NCBI GenBank assembly: GCA_002221725.1
Contig: NJFT01000080.1
Span: 62,001-126,000 of the forward strand
Direction of reading: 5' to 3'
DNA: 64,000 bases
Source: Scedosporium boydii
Lineage: Eukaryota > Ascomycota > Sordariomycetes > Microascales > Microascaceae
The notes below the pieces were generated by a model. It had not been told where the DNA came from. It saw only the letters and a list, made by a program, of their open reading frames with translations, and searched no databases. Shown piece after piece: positions 24,263-34,301 of this stretch. The position numbers and the translations under genes were made by a program. Position 1 is the first letter of the stretch. Each line of letters starts with the position of its first letter.

Positions 24263-25279
24263 GCAAAGATGTCTTGTTGTTGTTGCTATTACGACAGCGC
24301 TCCTTGCCACGGCTCCGCTTGGCCCTTTTGCTTTCGTTTCGCTCTTCACTTTTCTACTGAGTTTGTTGGTTTTACATGGAAATTGACACTTTGTCATGCC
24401 TGGGATCGGCGGCATGCATCTGTACAACATAACAGCTCTCCAGGGACTTGTGGCCGGATAAAAAGCGAAGCTCATGGATTTTGTGTGTGTGCGTGTGTGG
24501 ACGGCCGGGAGATCATCTGGGCCAGCGTGTATGTCTAGTGTCGGCTTATTGTATCAGTAGCAGCGGGTCTCATAGACCTCCCTAGCGGAGTAGGACAAAG
24601 AGAGAAGAAGAGATTCAAAACACCATTACCTTTTCATCCATCTTGGGTACAGACGACATTTGAGCAATTGGTGAAATATGTTTTTCAGGAGAAACAAGCT
24701 TCCACGCCTCGGTACACTTTCCATTACCCTCATCATTTCCCTCATCATTGCCCTCATCATTACCCTCGTCATTACCCTCATCATCCCACTCATTGATAGA
24801 TCCGGGATACTACCCAGGCAACGACTTCGCGAAACCACGGCCACGGATGCCCGACCAAGAAAGGCATCCTCAAAACAAATCCGCTTGCAGCAGGAGCCCC
24901 ACCCACCCAGCTCAGTTCCTCCATCGCATCCAAGGTGTCGTTCTCGAATTTGATTCGATCTTCTTCCTATTTCTAGAACCAATCGATCCGGGGAGTCGTC
25001 TCCTTGGGGGGTTGCGTGTTGCCTCGTTGTTGGGGGCCAGCTGCCCCGGAGGAACCGATATGTCCCGTGAAGAGTGACGATGGGCGAAGAAGGCGAGTAT
25101 GGCGGTCGATATAGTAGGGATCCGGTCGGGAGGCGAGCGCCCACTGTAGGAGGAGAGCCGGCAGGAGAGAGGTCCGGAGACGGGAGCGGGGGTATTGGAA
25201 GTGTTGTACATTACTTGATTGTGTTTCCGTTTCTGTGTGTATGGATCAGTTTGATGCTGTTAGAGGCACCCTAAAGACA
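24263..25279. other. 3' flank of GYF gene and intergenic region
   Basis: No supported gene. It holds the 12-bp tandem repeat at 24727-24786. The frame on the minus strand across 24626-25144 is largely produced by that repeat. Confidence 0.45.
24727..24786. repeat. 12-bp tandem repeat, five units
   Basis: Five head-to-tail copies of CCCTCATCATTN with few substitutions (one copy has CTCGTC). A minisatellite; the unit length keeps both strands open, which creates spurious Met/Ile-rich frames. Confidence 0.9.
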
Positions 25280-25519
25280 TCAGCGCGCAGCATCAAGTTT
25301 GTCACGAAGCTCGGACAGCTTCTTCTTCGCATCCAAGAGTCTTCTGTTTCGTTCGATTCGGTGGGCTTCCAATTCCCGGTCCGAAGGGTTGATTCGGCCG
25401 GCGAACCGTCCCTCGGGCGGGATGCGGTGTTCGCCGTTGGCTGCTGTGAGGGCTACGATGGCGACGAGAGCGATGATGGCGGTGGAGATGGCGGTGATCC
25501 ACTCGGCGACGCTGGACAT
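25280..25519 (-). CDS. Small single-pass membrane protein, unknown
   Basis: A 79-residue frame with an ATG in good context (AAA before it). Residues 6-26 form one hydrophobic segment (E-W-I-T-A-I-S-T-A-I-I-A-L-V-A-I-V) and residues 47-79 form an amphipathic helix rich in R, E, K and L (N-R-R-L-L-D-A-K-K-K-L-S-E-L). A short N-terminus, one membrane span and a coiled tail recur in many small fungal proteins of unknown function. Stop and start are clean and no intron is needed. I do not recognise a family; transcription evidence would settle it. Confidence 0.5.
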   Translation of the reverse strand: MSSVAEWITAISTAIIALVAIVALTAANGEHRIPPEGRFAGRINPSDRELEAHRIERNRRLLDAKKKLSELRDKLDAAR

Positions 25520-26732
25520 TTTGATCTTTCTTTTTGAGTCCCGTTAGTGTCGTTTCGTTGTCTCCTGTTTCTGTCTTGTGTTTGTTTCTTTGAGGATGGA
25601 TTAGTTGGGGTCATCATGACAGCAGACAGGAGAATCAAACTGACGCTGTGGTGATCGTCTCGCTCTAGAATAGGGCAAAGGAATCAGAGGAGACGAGTCC
25701 ATCTAACACCGGGGGAAAGCTGTCTTATATGTTTATCAATGGACTGTGGCTTCTTTCCACGAGACTGTATCGCTATTGATAAACAGCCGCTACGGCGAGG
25801 CACTCGGCAGGAACGGCTTCAAGACAGAAGGGCACCGTCACCCCTACCATCTCTTCATGTGCCACGCCCTGGCGGTCATCAAGCTACTTCCGAGCTAGGA
25901 GATAGGAAGCACGATTCAGTGAGCGTCCCGACATGGGCTGGTGATCTCACAGAGCTTTCTCTTCTCTATTAATATTCCTTCTCTTCGGAGGGAAAGCTGG
26001 ATCTAATCTATAATCCATCGCAAATGCAGGAACAGCTCGGGATCTTAGCACCGCTGACGACATCGACGATATTGGCCCGAGATCGAATGAAGGGCACGAC
26101 GCAGATGCCAGCTTGATCTAAGATTCTCATGCTCGCCCCATGTGCAGCACACGGCTATACTTTTAGTCTTTTCTGCCAGACTGTGAAAAAGAAGAACATC
26201 CCTTCTTGCCGTTGTTCCTTTTCCGGCTTGAAGAGACGAAGCTCGTTTCTACTGCAACGAGAAGGAGAGGCACACTGGACTGGTAAAGTGAGGCATGTCT
26301 TGAAACCCGCCTCGGTCCCTTTCACGTTTCACGCCGAGTTCTCGAGATGATGCGCTTCTTCTAGGCTCATCTATCCACCATTGGTGCCTAATTCTCGAAG
26401 TTTCATGCCTCTTTCTTATTGCCCCAGGAGAGAGACTAGAGGTGACATCTAGATCTAAAGAGATAGAGCTAACGTTCAAGCTCCAAACCCATTTCTTTCC
26501 TAAGTTTTAGTCTCCTTCCTTCGAGGCTCTAAATGCTCTTACCCCCTTTCCATGTGATACATGAACTAATCTATAAGAACGCGTAGAGATTGGAATCGAA
26601 GTAAGTTCTTGTGGTTCTTCCTTCTCTCGCTCCCCGACTCCTCCTGAAGTTCCCAGTTTCCAGTTTCCATCCTTCCATCCTCTCATCCTCTCCTACATTG
26701 GTCGTCTCCTTTCACACAAAGACACTTGCAAT
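25520..26732. other. Intergenic region
   Basis: No gene supported. The right end (26590-26730) is pyrimidine-rich and looks like the leader of the F-box-like gene at 26733. Confidence 0.45.
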
Positions 26733-27806
26733 ATGGATACATCTACGATCCTGGGATCGATCATGGCTCCCCTATTTCCCAAACAGGCACAGCCACAGCC
26801 ATCTTCCGAGGGAGGAAGCCGCATTCAACAAACCAGCGCGTTCCCCCAACTACCACACGAAGTTACCGGAGCCACCCTGGACAACCTCGACTTGCACGAC
26901 AAGTTCCTCCTTTCGCAGACCTGCCACGTGCTGAGGACCCTTGCCTCCCGGGACTGGGAGCAGGTCCTCCAGGGCCTGTCCCAGCCCGAAGAGCTCAGCT
27001 CCTGGACACGAGTCGCATACACCAAGCCGGACTGCTAGGCCTGCGCCTGCTGCTGCAGACTACACACCACACGCCCTCGAAATATGCTGCAAGCCCTACC
27101 CCGTATCCGCAGCTGCGACTCATACGAGACACTGAGCCTCTGGGCGCCACGCTACTCCTCCTTTACCTACGAACTCCGACACCGGGACGTCCAGATGGCC
27201 CTCAAGCACCATTCCCGTCCCGTCGCCACCTCCGACTTTTGCCTCAAACAACTCCTAGCGTCCTATGGGCCCAAGGTTTCCGACGGACGCTCCTTCTCGG
27301 CAGAGCCCAGGATCGTCCACGGCAGATTCCTGCTCCACTGGAGGTCGGCCATCTGGGCCCAGAAACAATTCGAGACGCTGTCCCGCAGGACCCTCAGCCA
27401 CTTGGATTTCATGCTCTGCCCTCACCTCAGGCTCTTGTGGGCCGATGTGGACGGGGTAACACCCGCCATGGTCGGAACCCGGAGTCCCTTTTCCGCTGGT
27501 TTCAAGATGGCCATTTCCCAAGCTTTCGAGGATGTAGGGACCTCGTTTGATGGCCACTGTGACCATTGTTTCACCGACTTTTCGGTTCGTGTCTCCTCGT
27601 CCGGGCCGCATCGAGGACAGCCACAGATTACTTTTGACTGCTGGCACGATTTTGGGACATACGATGCACCTGACAACTTGGTGTGGGCATCGCATGTCTG
27701 GAGTCCCGAAAACACATGTACCAAGGCTTACACGACCTGGGATCGTACGTCTGGAAGCGTTCGGGAGAACTTCATGAGAGGTGCCTCCGAGCCAAGCCGA
27801 GACTGA
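26733..27806 (+). pseudogene. F-box-like protein gene with internal TAG
   Basis: One uninterrupted frame of 357 codons except for a single TAG at 27036-27038 (codon 102). Before the stop is an F-box-like motif, L-P-H-E-V-T-G-A-T-L-D-N-L, then F-L-L-S-Q-T-C-H-V-L-R-T-L. Directly after the stop comes a Cys cluster and C-R-L-H, the zinc-like C-x2-C...L-H element that follows the F-box in fungal proteins of this type. Further on, R-I-V-H-G-R-F-L-L-H, C-D-H-C-F-T-D-F and I-T-F-D-C-W-H-D-F-G match the same elements in the paralogue at 31271-32761. The only in-frame GT-AG pair spanning the stop uses a poor donor (GTCCCA at 26978), so I reject splicing. F-box proteins are normally substrate adaptors of SCF ubiquitin ligases; this copy is probably dead. 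Confidence 0.7.
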
Positions 27807-28067
27807 TCGAGGGCGGCGGTTGGGATACGTTTTTGAAGTTTGTTACGGCGCCAGTGCTTTTCCATTAGATAGCTATTCACCATTAATCTATTAATTGATC
27901 AGTTTCATTATATGCCTATGCTTTGTCTGCCTTGTGACAACAAATGGAAGCCCAACCCATCCATCTCCGTTTCTAGATTCATGCATATTCCTGTAAGGAC
28001 AAATCTTCGTCTGCAAATATCCAACTTCCCTATTTCTTTTCAATATCTATGAACAAGAGCAAATGGC

Positions 28068-28722
28068 TCAAGCAATGGCCGAGATCTCGGTGAGGTTGAC
28101 CGTCACCGTCAACCCAGCACAGCCAGGGCTCTCGCTCGTATCCTCCACGCTCTCACCTGAAACGACACCTTCTCCAAGACATGAGAGATCCGCAATGCCA
28201 GATCCAACACCAGTCAAATAAGACCTAACCTATCCGTTAGTTCCTAAACGAGAAAATAAGAGGAGAGATATAAGCGAAATAATAAAATAATAAAACTTAC
28301 GGCCAGACCGGGTCATCATGGCAAATCCACCTCTGCGTCAACGTGACATTCCCACTCGCCGCATCAAACGAAAACTCCACCGCACCCCCTTGATACGTAG
28401 CCGGATCCTCCACGGGTGGACCGTCGCACTTGAACTTTTCCGCGCCGCCGAACGCCTTGTCGCTCTCGGCGACGCACTTGACCTGCGGATCGATGACGGA
28501 GTTGATCACCGTGAAGGAGACGGAGGCGCGGGAAGGAGCGGAGGAGTTGGAGGGCGTCGCGGCGGTAGGCGGGGAGTAGGTGAAGGAGGTGAGGTCCCAG
28601 GATTTGAATTGGGCGGAGCGCTGGAAGCAGGTGAGGGTGGGTTCGGTGGTTTCTTGGGGAGCCGGGAGGGCGAGGGTCGATGTGGCAAGGAGGAAGGTAG
28701 CGGCGAGGATCGTGGTCTTCAT
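28068..28722 (-). CDS. Small secreted six-cysteine protein
   Basis: Two exons, 28722-28301 and 28224-28068, joined over a 76-nt intron (GTAAGT...GGTTAG, phase 2), giving 192 residues. Without splicing, the TAA inside the donor would end the protein at residue 141. The N-terminus is a clear signal peptide (M-K-T-T-I-L-A-A-T-F-L-L-A-T-S-T-L-A-L-P) followed by a Pro/Thr/Glu-rich segment. The mature part has six cysteines (in L-T-C-F, V-K-C-V, F-K-C-D, W-I-C-H, L-S-C-L and P-G-C-A), enough for three disulfides, and N-x-S/T sites (N-S-S, N-V-T, N-L-T). No catalytic motif. It fits a small secreted protein or effector candidate; the family is not recognised. Confidence 0.75.
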
Positions 28723-30599
28723 TGTTGTTGTGGCCGTGTGGGTTTGAGATTTACAGGAGCGGCGGTGTTAGAGGAAGAGCTAAGAACGGGGTTGGGGGGG
28801 TTGTTGCCGTTGTTTGGAGCGGGAAGTCGTGCGCGCGTAATCTATCTGGAGCAGAGCAGAGAGTTGCGAGTGCCGCGTCGTCGTTGGAGGTGATCCGGCT
28901 GATCTGATCGTGCGTGATGACTTGGGAAACCTGGGATCTGGCGGGATCTAACGGGGAAAGGCAGTTCTTGTCGGATTGTTTTGAAGAAAGTTAGTCTAGA
29001 AAGTGGAAAGCTCAAGAGATATATACAAAGCAGAAGTCGAGAAGGAGAGACACGAGACGAGGTCGTATTTATCGGCGGCCGCATGGCTCCTTCTTGTTTG
29101 TTCCTTTGTCGTTCCTGGTGGAGATGGTCAATCCTCTCAATCATGGAAGGATCGTCCGACTCGTAATAAAATTCCCGATCCCAACCCAACCTCAACCACC
29201 CGAACTCAGGGTCACCCTCACTGCCTCCCTCCCCTCAATTAATTGTAACCTCTCAAGTTGCAAACTGCGAGATGGAAACGAATCCTCCTCCTTCGATTCG
29301 CTGATTTGCAGTAGCATTTCTCGTCGAGGCAATACGGGAGCCGATCAGTGGATCGCTGGATCATCCAATGGAGCCCAGTGCACCGCCCTTGCATATGAAG
29401 GAGGTGAGTCCCGAAAGCAACGTCATAAAACGGGCTTATGCTCGCCGCTAACCGGGCCGATCAACAGTTAGGGAACACGCCGGCAGCACCACCAAAGGCC
29501 GCGGCTTGAGACAGACTCGAAGAGAGAGCGGTCCCCTCGATGGCCGGCTTCCCCGGTATAAAGGACGACGAGGGTGAGGATGAATCAATTACGATGTATG
29601 GATATGGATATCCGCACATCAGCCTCGCTTAAGCCATTGATAATATCGCCTAACCTCAAGTGGGTGGTCACTCGTCACTCCCTAAACCCGGTGCATGGCG
29701 ATGCAATCTCCCGTGGTGATCGGCGGTACTACATCATAAACTACGAAGTAGATTACATTCTCCCTCCAGAAACACCGATTCAGGCACGAGAATTCCTCGT
29801 GCAACGTTGCTACCCTTTGTGCTCTTCCTCTTCGCTTGAAGCTTATTATTATCCTCAGCTCAGAGGAGTGCTGCATTTCTCTCCCGTCGTGATACAAGTG
29901 TTCTCCGTATTCGATTAACATCAAAACGAAGAAAAGGAAGAGATCAAGTACTAATCGATCTCGATTTTTAGTTTCTTGGTGTTTCCAATCTACTTCGTCC
30001 GCCCGCCGAAACTTCGTATAAGCACATCGTTTACTATTTTCGGTGCCTTGCTTCGGTTTCTCTCGTTTGAATACCGCTTGTGCCTCTCTCGCCTCTTCCC
30101 GCTCGAAGTGTCAGCCTTCGCTTCCCGGTTTGACTTGATTGCGTACATACACGAGGCGCACGTTTACGAGGCACGAGAATCAGGGTGTAAGCCAGGTCAT
30201 TGGACCGTGTCGCTGAGGATTCTAGGATGGACTTTAACATCACGGATAAAATCCCGGGCGACGTGCTGAGATTGTTTTCATCACCTGGCCGTTTCCGGGC
30301 TTCATTCGGTCGATCAGCCTCCACCTCTGCACGTATCTGATATCCCTTGCAAACACTCCATTCCTTAACGGCCTTCAACAATCGAATGAGAAACTCCCCC
30401 AGCTATCGGCGAGGCACGGAGAAAGTATGCCGTGGCCAAGGTTCTAGTCTTCCAGACGCGGCACGGTGGCCCTGTCGGAAGTTCCTTCATCTTTTAGCAT
30501 CGGCTGCGTTGCAATAGCCGACTGCCGGCACAAAATCCGTAGGACAGACGGCCACCCAGGCTCCCCATTCAACAAGGAACACGCCCTATTTATCTATCC
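28723..30599. other. Intergenic region
   Basis: No supported gene. Contains one exact TACGAAGTA motif (29742-29750). A TATATAC element on the plus strand near 29020 lies about 300 bases upstream of the secreted-protein ATG. Several 80-120 codon frames lack coding character. Confidence 0.4.
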
Positions 30600-30776
30600 A
30601 TGGCTCACTACGGCCAGCTCGCGAACTCGGCCCTCACCATGTGCGTGGCGGTCCTCGACTTCTCATTTCCCAAGCAGAACAAAGATTCTGGGGCTACATG
30701 GCATGGAGGACATGCCATGACCACTGGGGTCATGTGGCTCTCACTCGCTGTCTCGGCCTTCCACATTCATCCATGA
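30600..30776 (+). pseudogene. Relic of the membrane domain of the 33594 gene family
   Basis: A 58-codon frame whose product aligns along its length with residues about 176-224 of the coiled-coil/membrane protein at 33594: Q-L-A-N-S-A-L against Q-L-A-N-S-S-L, V-A-V-L-D-F-S against V-V-V-L-T-F-S, W-H-G-G-H-A-M against W-H-I-G-Y-A-M, and G-V-M-W-L-S-L-A-V-S against G-V-A-W-L-C-L-A-V-S. The coiled-coil part and the following membrane spans are missing, and the frame stops just after the second span. Most likely the remnant of a duplicated gene; a spliced short gene with an upstream exon is possible but I cannot find one. Confidence 0.6.
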
Positions 30777-31270
30777 ACCACTTATCTAGCACGGAACCAC
30801 GAGGCTCGAAAGAAAGCGAATCGATCAGGCAAGCTAACGCCCGCAGGCGCACGGCGAGTCACTTCGCCATCCTGCAAAACGTCCCCACGCCGCAGCGACC
30901 ATCGGTCTCCCCTTCTCAGCAATTGGCCGCCTCTTCCGACATCCAACGCCCTAGAGCAGATAAGAAGGGGAAGGGGGGGGGGGGGAGGGTTGGTCGGAGC
31001 ACTATCGGGAGGGAACGTAGAAGCAAGACCAGAAGCGGCGGCGGCGGCCGACAGCAGAGCAGCATCTCCAGGCTATCCACAATACCATCAAGGGGCCGGC
31101 GAGACCTTCCAGGGAAGAGAAGAAGAGGGAGAGACAGGCCCTGCTGCCGCCTCACTTATATAACATAGAGCTACGTCGCTCAGTAAGGAATTGATCAGGA
31201 CCGGTCAGCGGAAGGGCAATGAGTAGATGCAACGAAGAGGACGAGAAGGTAGATCGATTTCTAGAGGTAA
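30777..31270. other. Intergenic; G13 homopolymer
   Basis: No gene seen. A run of 13 G lies at 30973-30985, followed by purine-rich sequence (GGCGGCGGCGG, AAGAGAAGAAGAGGG) to about 31150. Confidence 0.5.
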
Positions 31271-32761
31271 TTATAAAATTAAATGGCACGAACTCCCGGA
31301 AACCCTGCGGTATTCGCATGTGGTCTTTCTTCCACCGTCCTCACCAATATGGTGGGGTGACTGAAAATTTTGCTGCTGGTAGTCAATACCGAGCCATAAA
31401 CGCTTTCTGACTCGCCGCCTTGACAAGGCGCGGGAACGTACTAGGATGTACATGCATGCCTTGGCTTGACGGCTCATGTAACCATAAAATAGCCTCCCCA
31501 TAATGGTATCAGACTCCCAGAGAATGTAGAGGTCGAGAACTTTACCTTCATCCCACCTTCGTCTATCATTGGGCAATCGCCAGGGCCTATCCATAAAAAG
31601 AGCCCATTCTTGCTCATAGGGACTCTTTCCGCGGCCAAGGTAGTGCCACGATGTAATGTCCAGAACTCTCTGCCCTGCTACAGTATTTCGCTTCGATATG
31701 TGGTATGCAGTATAGCAGGAGGAGCAAAAAGAAGGATAAAGCGTCATGCCAGCGAGCCAGCCGCACTGGGCACGAGAGCAACGGATAGGATGAGACCAGA
31801 GACATGAGAAGTAGGCGCGAGTCGAGGCCTCAAATCCAGGGGCGGACTTCCCGCCGAATACGAAATCGTAAGTCCTGGGCCATTGCGTATGGGCACAGCA
31901 AGTTGCAAGTGGAAAGCAATTCCGAACATACCTAGCCATCTTGCCGTTGCTGTGTAGGATTTTCTTTCTATCCGATGCCTTTTGCTGTGATAAATCCTTA
32001 GCTTTAAAACCAGGGCTTATCCGTATGGAGCGTTGGAGCATTAAGTGGCCCTCTATTATTCTAGCCTCGGTAGCGAGCTTTGCCCAAGGCTCCGGCCTTG
32101 CCGATAGCGAACTGTCCTCGACCCGGGACTTCAAGTCGTTGATTGACCGGGTCTCTGCCTCTGGATGGCTGTATGTAGTTGTAGATTCAAGCATCGACAA
32201 GGGGTAGATATCCCAGCCATGCCGCGCCGATCTCATAACTGCAGCAACTGTACTAAACACCACCTGAGACTCCAGTCCTGGGGGACTCTCTTCGCAGATT
32301 CTCCAAGTATGGTGTTGATCAGGAAATGTACGGCATTGGAGGACCTCGTACACGTGCTCGTCCACGTACTCGTCGTTATTCTTCTCTACCCAACTTCGAG
32401 GGATAACTGGGAGGTGGAATTTGGTGCATGTGTCGCAGAGGATGTGGTATGGTAGTACGCCTTGCCTTTCCAGGAGCCGCAGGAATTTCAGACGCTTCTT
32501 ATCGTCATCGATCGTGAGGGTGTCTTTCCCTAGTAGTCTGAGCATCGTGTGGCTAGCAAGGGCCAGTGATGCACGGAATGCTGGATCGAGGCAGCTTGCG
32601 ACGTGGCATACTATTTCGACGGGGAGAGTTTCCAGAGTCGGAGGAATTCGTGGTGACGCCTCATTTTCTGATGCAACGTTCGCGTCATCGAATCGAATTG
32701 GAATGGAGGTCATGATTGAAGCCGGGGTCGCTCGCCGGGTTAGATGTGTGGCCTTGGCCAA
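31271..32761 (-). CDS. F-box-like protein
   Basis: A 496-codon open frame. Translation may begin at 32761 or at M17 (M-T-S-I-P-I-R-F). The F-box-like element is at about residues 42-75: L-E-T-L-P-V-E-I-V-C-H-V, then A-L-A-S-H-T-M-L-R-L-L. It is followed by L-C-D-T-C-T-K-F-H-L-P, the C-x2-C...H element of fungal F-box proteins. Later come R-I-I-E-G-H-L-M-L and C-S-S-C-Y-T-A-Y with I-T-S-W-H-Y-L-G, shared with the copy at 26733. A 57-nt in-frame GT-AG segment near 31875-31931 (GTATGT...GCCCAG) could be an intron that shortens the protein by 19 residues without changing the frame. Likely SCF ubiquitin-ligase adaptor by family; substrate unknown. Confidence 0.7.
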   Translation of the reverse strand: MAKATHLTRRATPASIMTSIPIRFDDANVASENEASPRIPPTLETLPVEIVCHVASCLDPAFRASLALASHTMLRLLGKDTLTIDDDKKRLKFLRLLERQGVLPYHILCDTCTKFHLPVIPRSWVEKNNDEYVDEHVYEVLQCRTFPDQHHTWRICEESPPGLESQVVFSTVAAVMRSARHGWDIYPLSMLESTTTYSHPEAETRSINDLKSRVEDSSLSARPEPWAKLATEARIIEGHLMLQRSIRISPGFKAKDLSQQKASDRKKILHSNGKMARYVRNCFPLATCCAHTQWPRTYDFVFGGKSAPGFEASTRAYFSCLWSHPIRCSRAQCGWLAGMTLYPSFCSSCYTAYHISKRNTVAGQRVLDITSWHYLGRGKSPYEQEWALFMDRPWRLPNDRRRWDEGKVLDLYILWESDTIMGRLFYGYMSRQAKACMYILVRSRALSRRRVRKRLWLGIDYQQQNFQSPHHIGEDGGRKTTCEYRRVSGSSCHLIL

Positions 32762-33593
32762 TGTAGGTGAGTAGCTCTCAGATTCACTATCGAAGCGTCA
32801 ACGTGCACCCGACCCTTTAAGTCTTTTGATATCGAACCTCCAGGCGGAAAGTTGAGGTCTAGCCAGTATCACGCCACTCGTTCTTCGAGGCTCCTAGGGT
32901 GCTGATAGTAGGAGTTTATTGAGGCTCGAGCTACCTTATGTTAGGCACGGGATCGGATGTTAGAAGATCTAGGATCCTAGCGTCAACGATTCCACACCCC
33001 ATCAATCTCGATGCTTCTGGCTAGCCATGTACACATCCCTAGCCTCGAGGCGATGGCATTGAACAAGAACATCCTTGAGGATATGGTGTCGGCGGGGTTT
33101 GAGGAGATCTAGTGATCACGAACAGAGCTCGATTGTGTGGATAGGCCCCATGACATTCAGTTTCTCGAAGCGCAGGGTCTTGCACGCCAGCTAACCGAAG
33201 GTTTCGCCCACTACCCCAGATCACGACGGCCGTTCGCCAGTAATTTGTAGGTACCTTTGAGGCCTATCCGTAATGCAATTAGGCCAGCCTCGTAATATGT
33301 TTGCCCACTGAGGACCTAGGTGTTTGGTGTACGAAGGCCCCATTAACCCTCTAGTCGCCTCGACATGGCCCTGGTGGGACGGTAATGAGATTTGTCAAGT
33401 TCACATGTCTTGGTACCTTGCGACCTTCCTCCCCGCGACGTGATTGCTACGCTTTTTGTTTTTCTCTAGCCTTGCTTCCTTCCTCATCAACCGCGTCTGC
33501 TTGCCCATCTCATTTACATTACGGCCGCGCCTTCTAAACTAAACTTAATCACTCGAGCGTACCTTCTATATTCATCAAGAGATTACATTCAAA
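32762..33593. other. Intergenic region
   Basis: Nothing gene-like on either strand; the last 120 bases are pyrimidine- and AC-rich, probably the leader of the gene at 33594. Confidence 0.45.
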
Positions 33594-34301
33594 ATGGAAT
33601 CACGAGGCTTAAAGCAATCGATTCGGGAAGCTAGGGCCCGGAGGCGGATGGCGCATCCTGTCGCCCGACCACAGCAGGGATCGGATCCACGAACGCCCCT
33701 TCCTCACCATTGGCCTCCTTTTCAAGAGCACCTAGCGAATATCTTAGATCAAGTGGGAGAAGAGCTCAAGAATTCCCGGGAGGGAAGGCAGCAGCAGCCG
33801 GTCACGGAGCAACAGCTCAATGCCATCCTCAATACGATTAAGGGGCCGGCCAAATTGTACGGGGAGGAGAGGGAGAGGGGGCGGAAGGCCGAGCAGCAGC
33901 GGCAGGCGCAGCAACTACAACGGCAGAACCAACAGCTGCAGGCCATCATGGGGGCCATTGAAGAGCCCGCAAGGCTGTACCATGAGGACCAAGCGCGGAA
34001 AGAGACGGAGAGGGCGGAACTCCAAGACCCCGCCTTACAGGCGAACCAGCGCCGAGAGCAGGAGGACCTCAAAAAGGAGCAGGAGCGGCGCGAGCGCCTC
34101 TCTCAGTTTAGCCAGCTCGCCAACTCATCCCTCGCACTGTCCGTAGTGGTCCTCACTTTCTCCCCGAAGAGTGAGAAGCCTAGCGTCGCGTGGCATATTG
34201 GATACGCTATGGCAGTGGGCGTAGCGTGGCTCTGTCTCGCCGTCTCGACGGCGTATTTGCTGGAGTTAACGCGGCCGCCCCCTCAAGTCCAGGGCAAGTA
34301 G
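33594..34301 (+). CDS. Coiled-coil plus membrane-span protein, unknown
   Basis: A 235-codon frame with a good start (AAAATGG). Residues 60-170 are a long Q/E/R/K-rich helix with internal repetition: I-K-G-P-A-K-L-Y-G-E-E near residue 84 resembles I-E-E-P-A-R-L-Y-H-E-D near 121. Two hydrophobic segments follow (about 175-192 and 203-227: A-V-G-V-A-W-L-C-L-A-V-S-T-A-Y-L-L). The frame stops at TAG 34299-34301, but the same frame stays open for 56 more codons encoding two more hydrophobic segments, so the ancestral protein probably had four spans. I do not recognise the family. A relic of its membrane domain lies 3 kb upstream at 30600, so the family has local copies. Confidence 0.6.
   Translation: MESRGLKQSIREARARRRMAHPVARPQQGSDPRTPLPHHWPPFQEHLANILDQVGEELKNSREGRQQQPVTEQQLNAILNTIKGPAKLYGEERERGRKAEQQRQAQQLQRQNQQLQAIMGAIEEPARLYHEDQARKETERAELQDPALQANQRREQEDLKKEQERRERLSQFSQLANSSLALSVVVLTFSPKSEKPSVAWHIGYAMAVGVAWLCLAVSTAYLLELTRPPPQVQGK

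Noticed and set aside
26978..27058. In-frame intron that would remove the TAG of the F-box-like gene
   Set aside because: The donor GTCCCA is poor, and the segment is coding-like and lies inside a conserved region.
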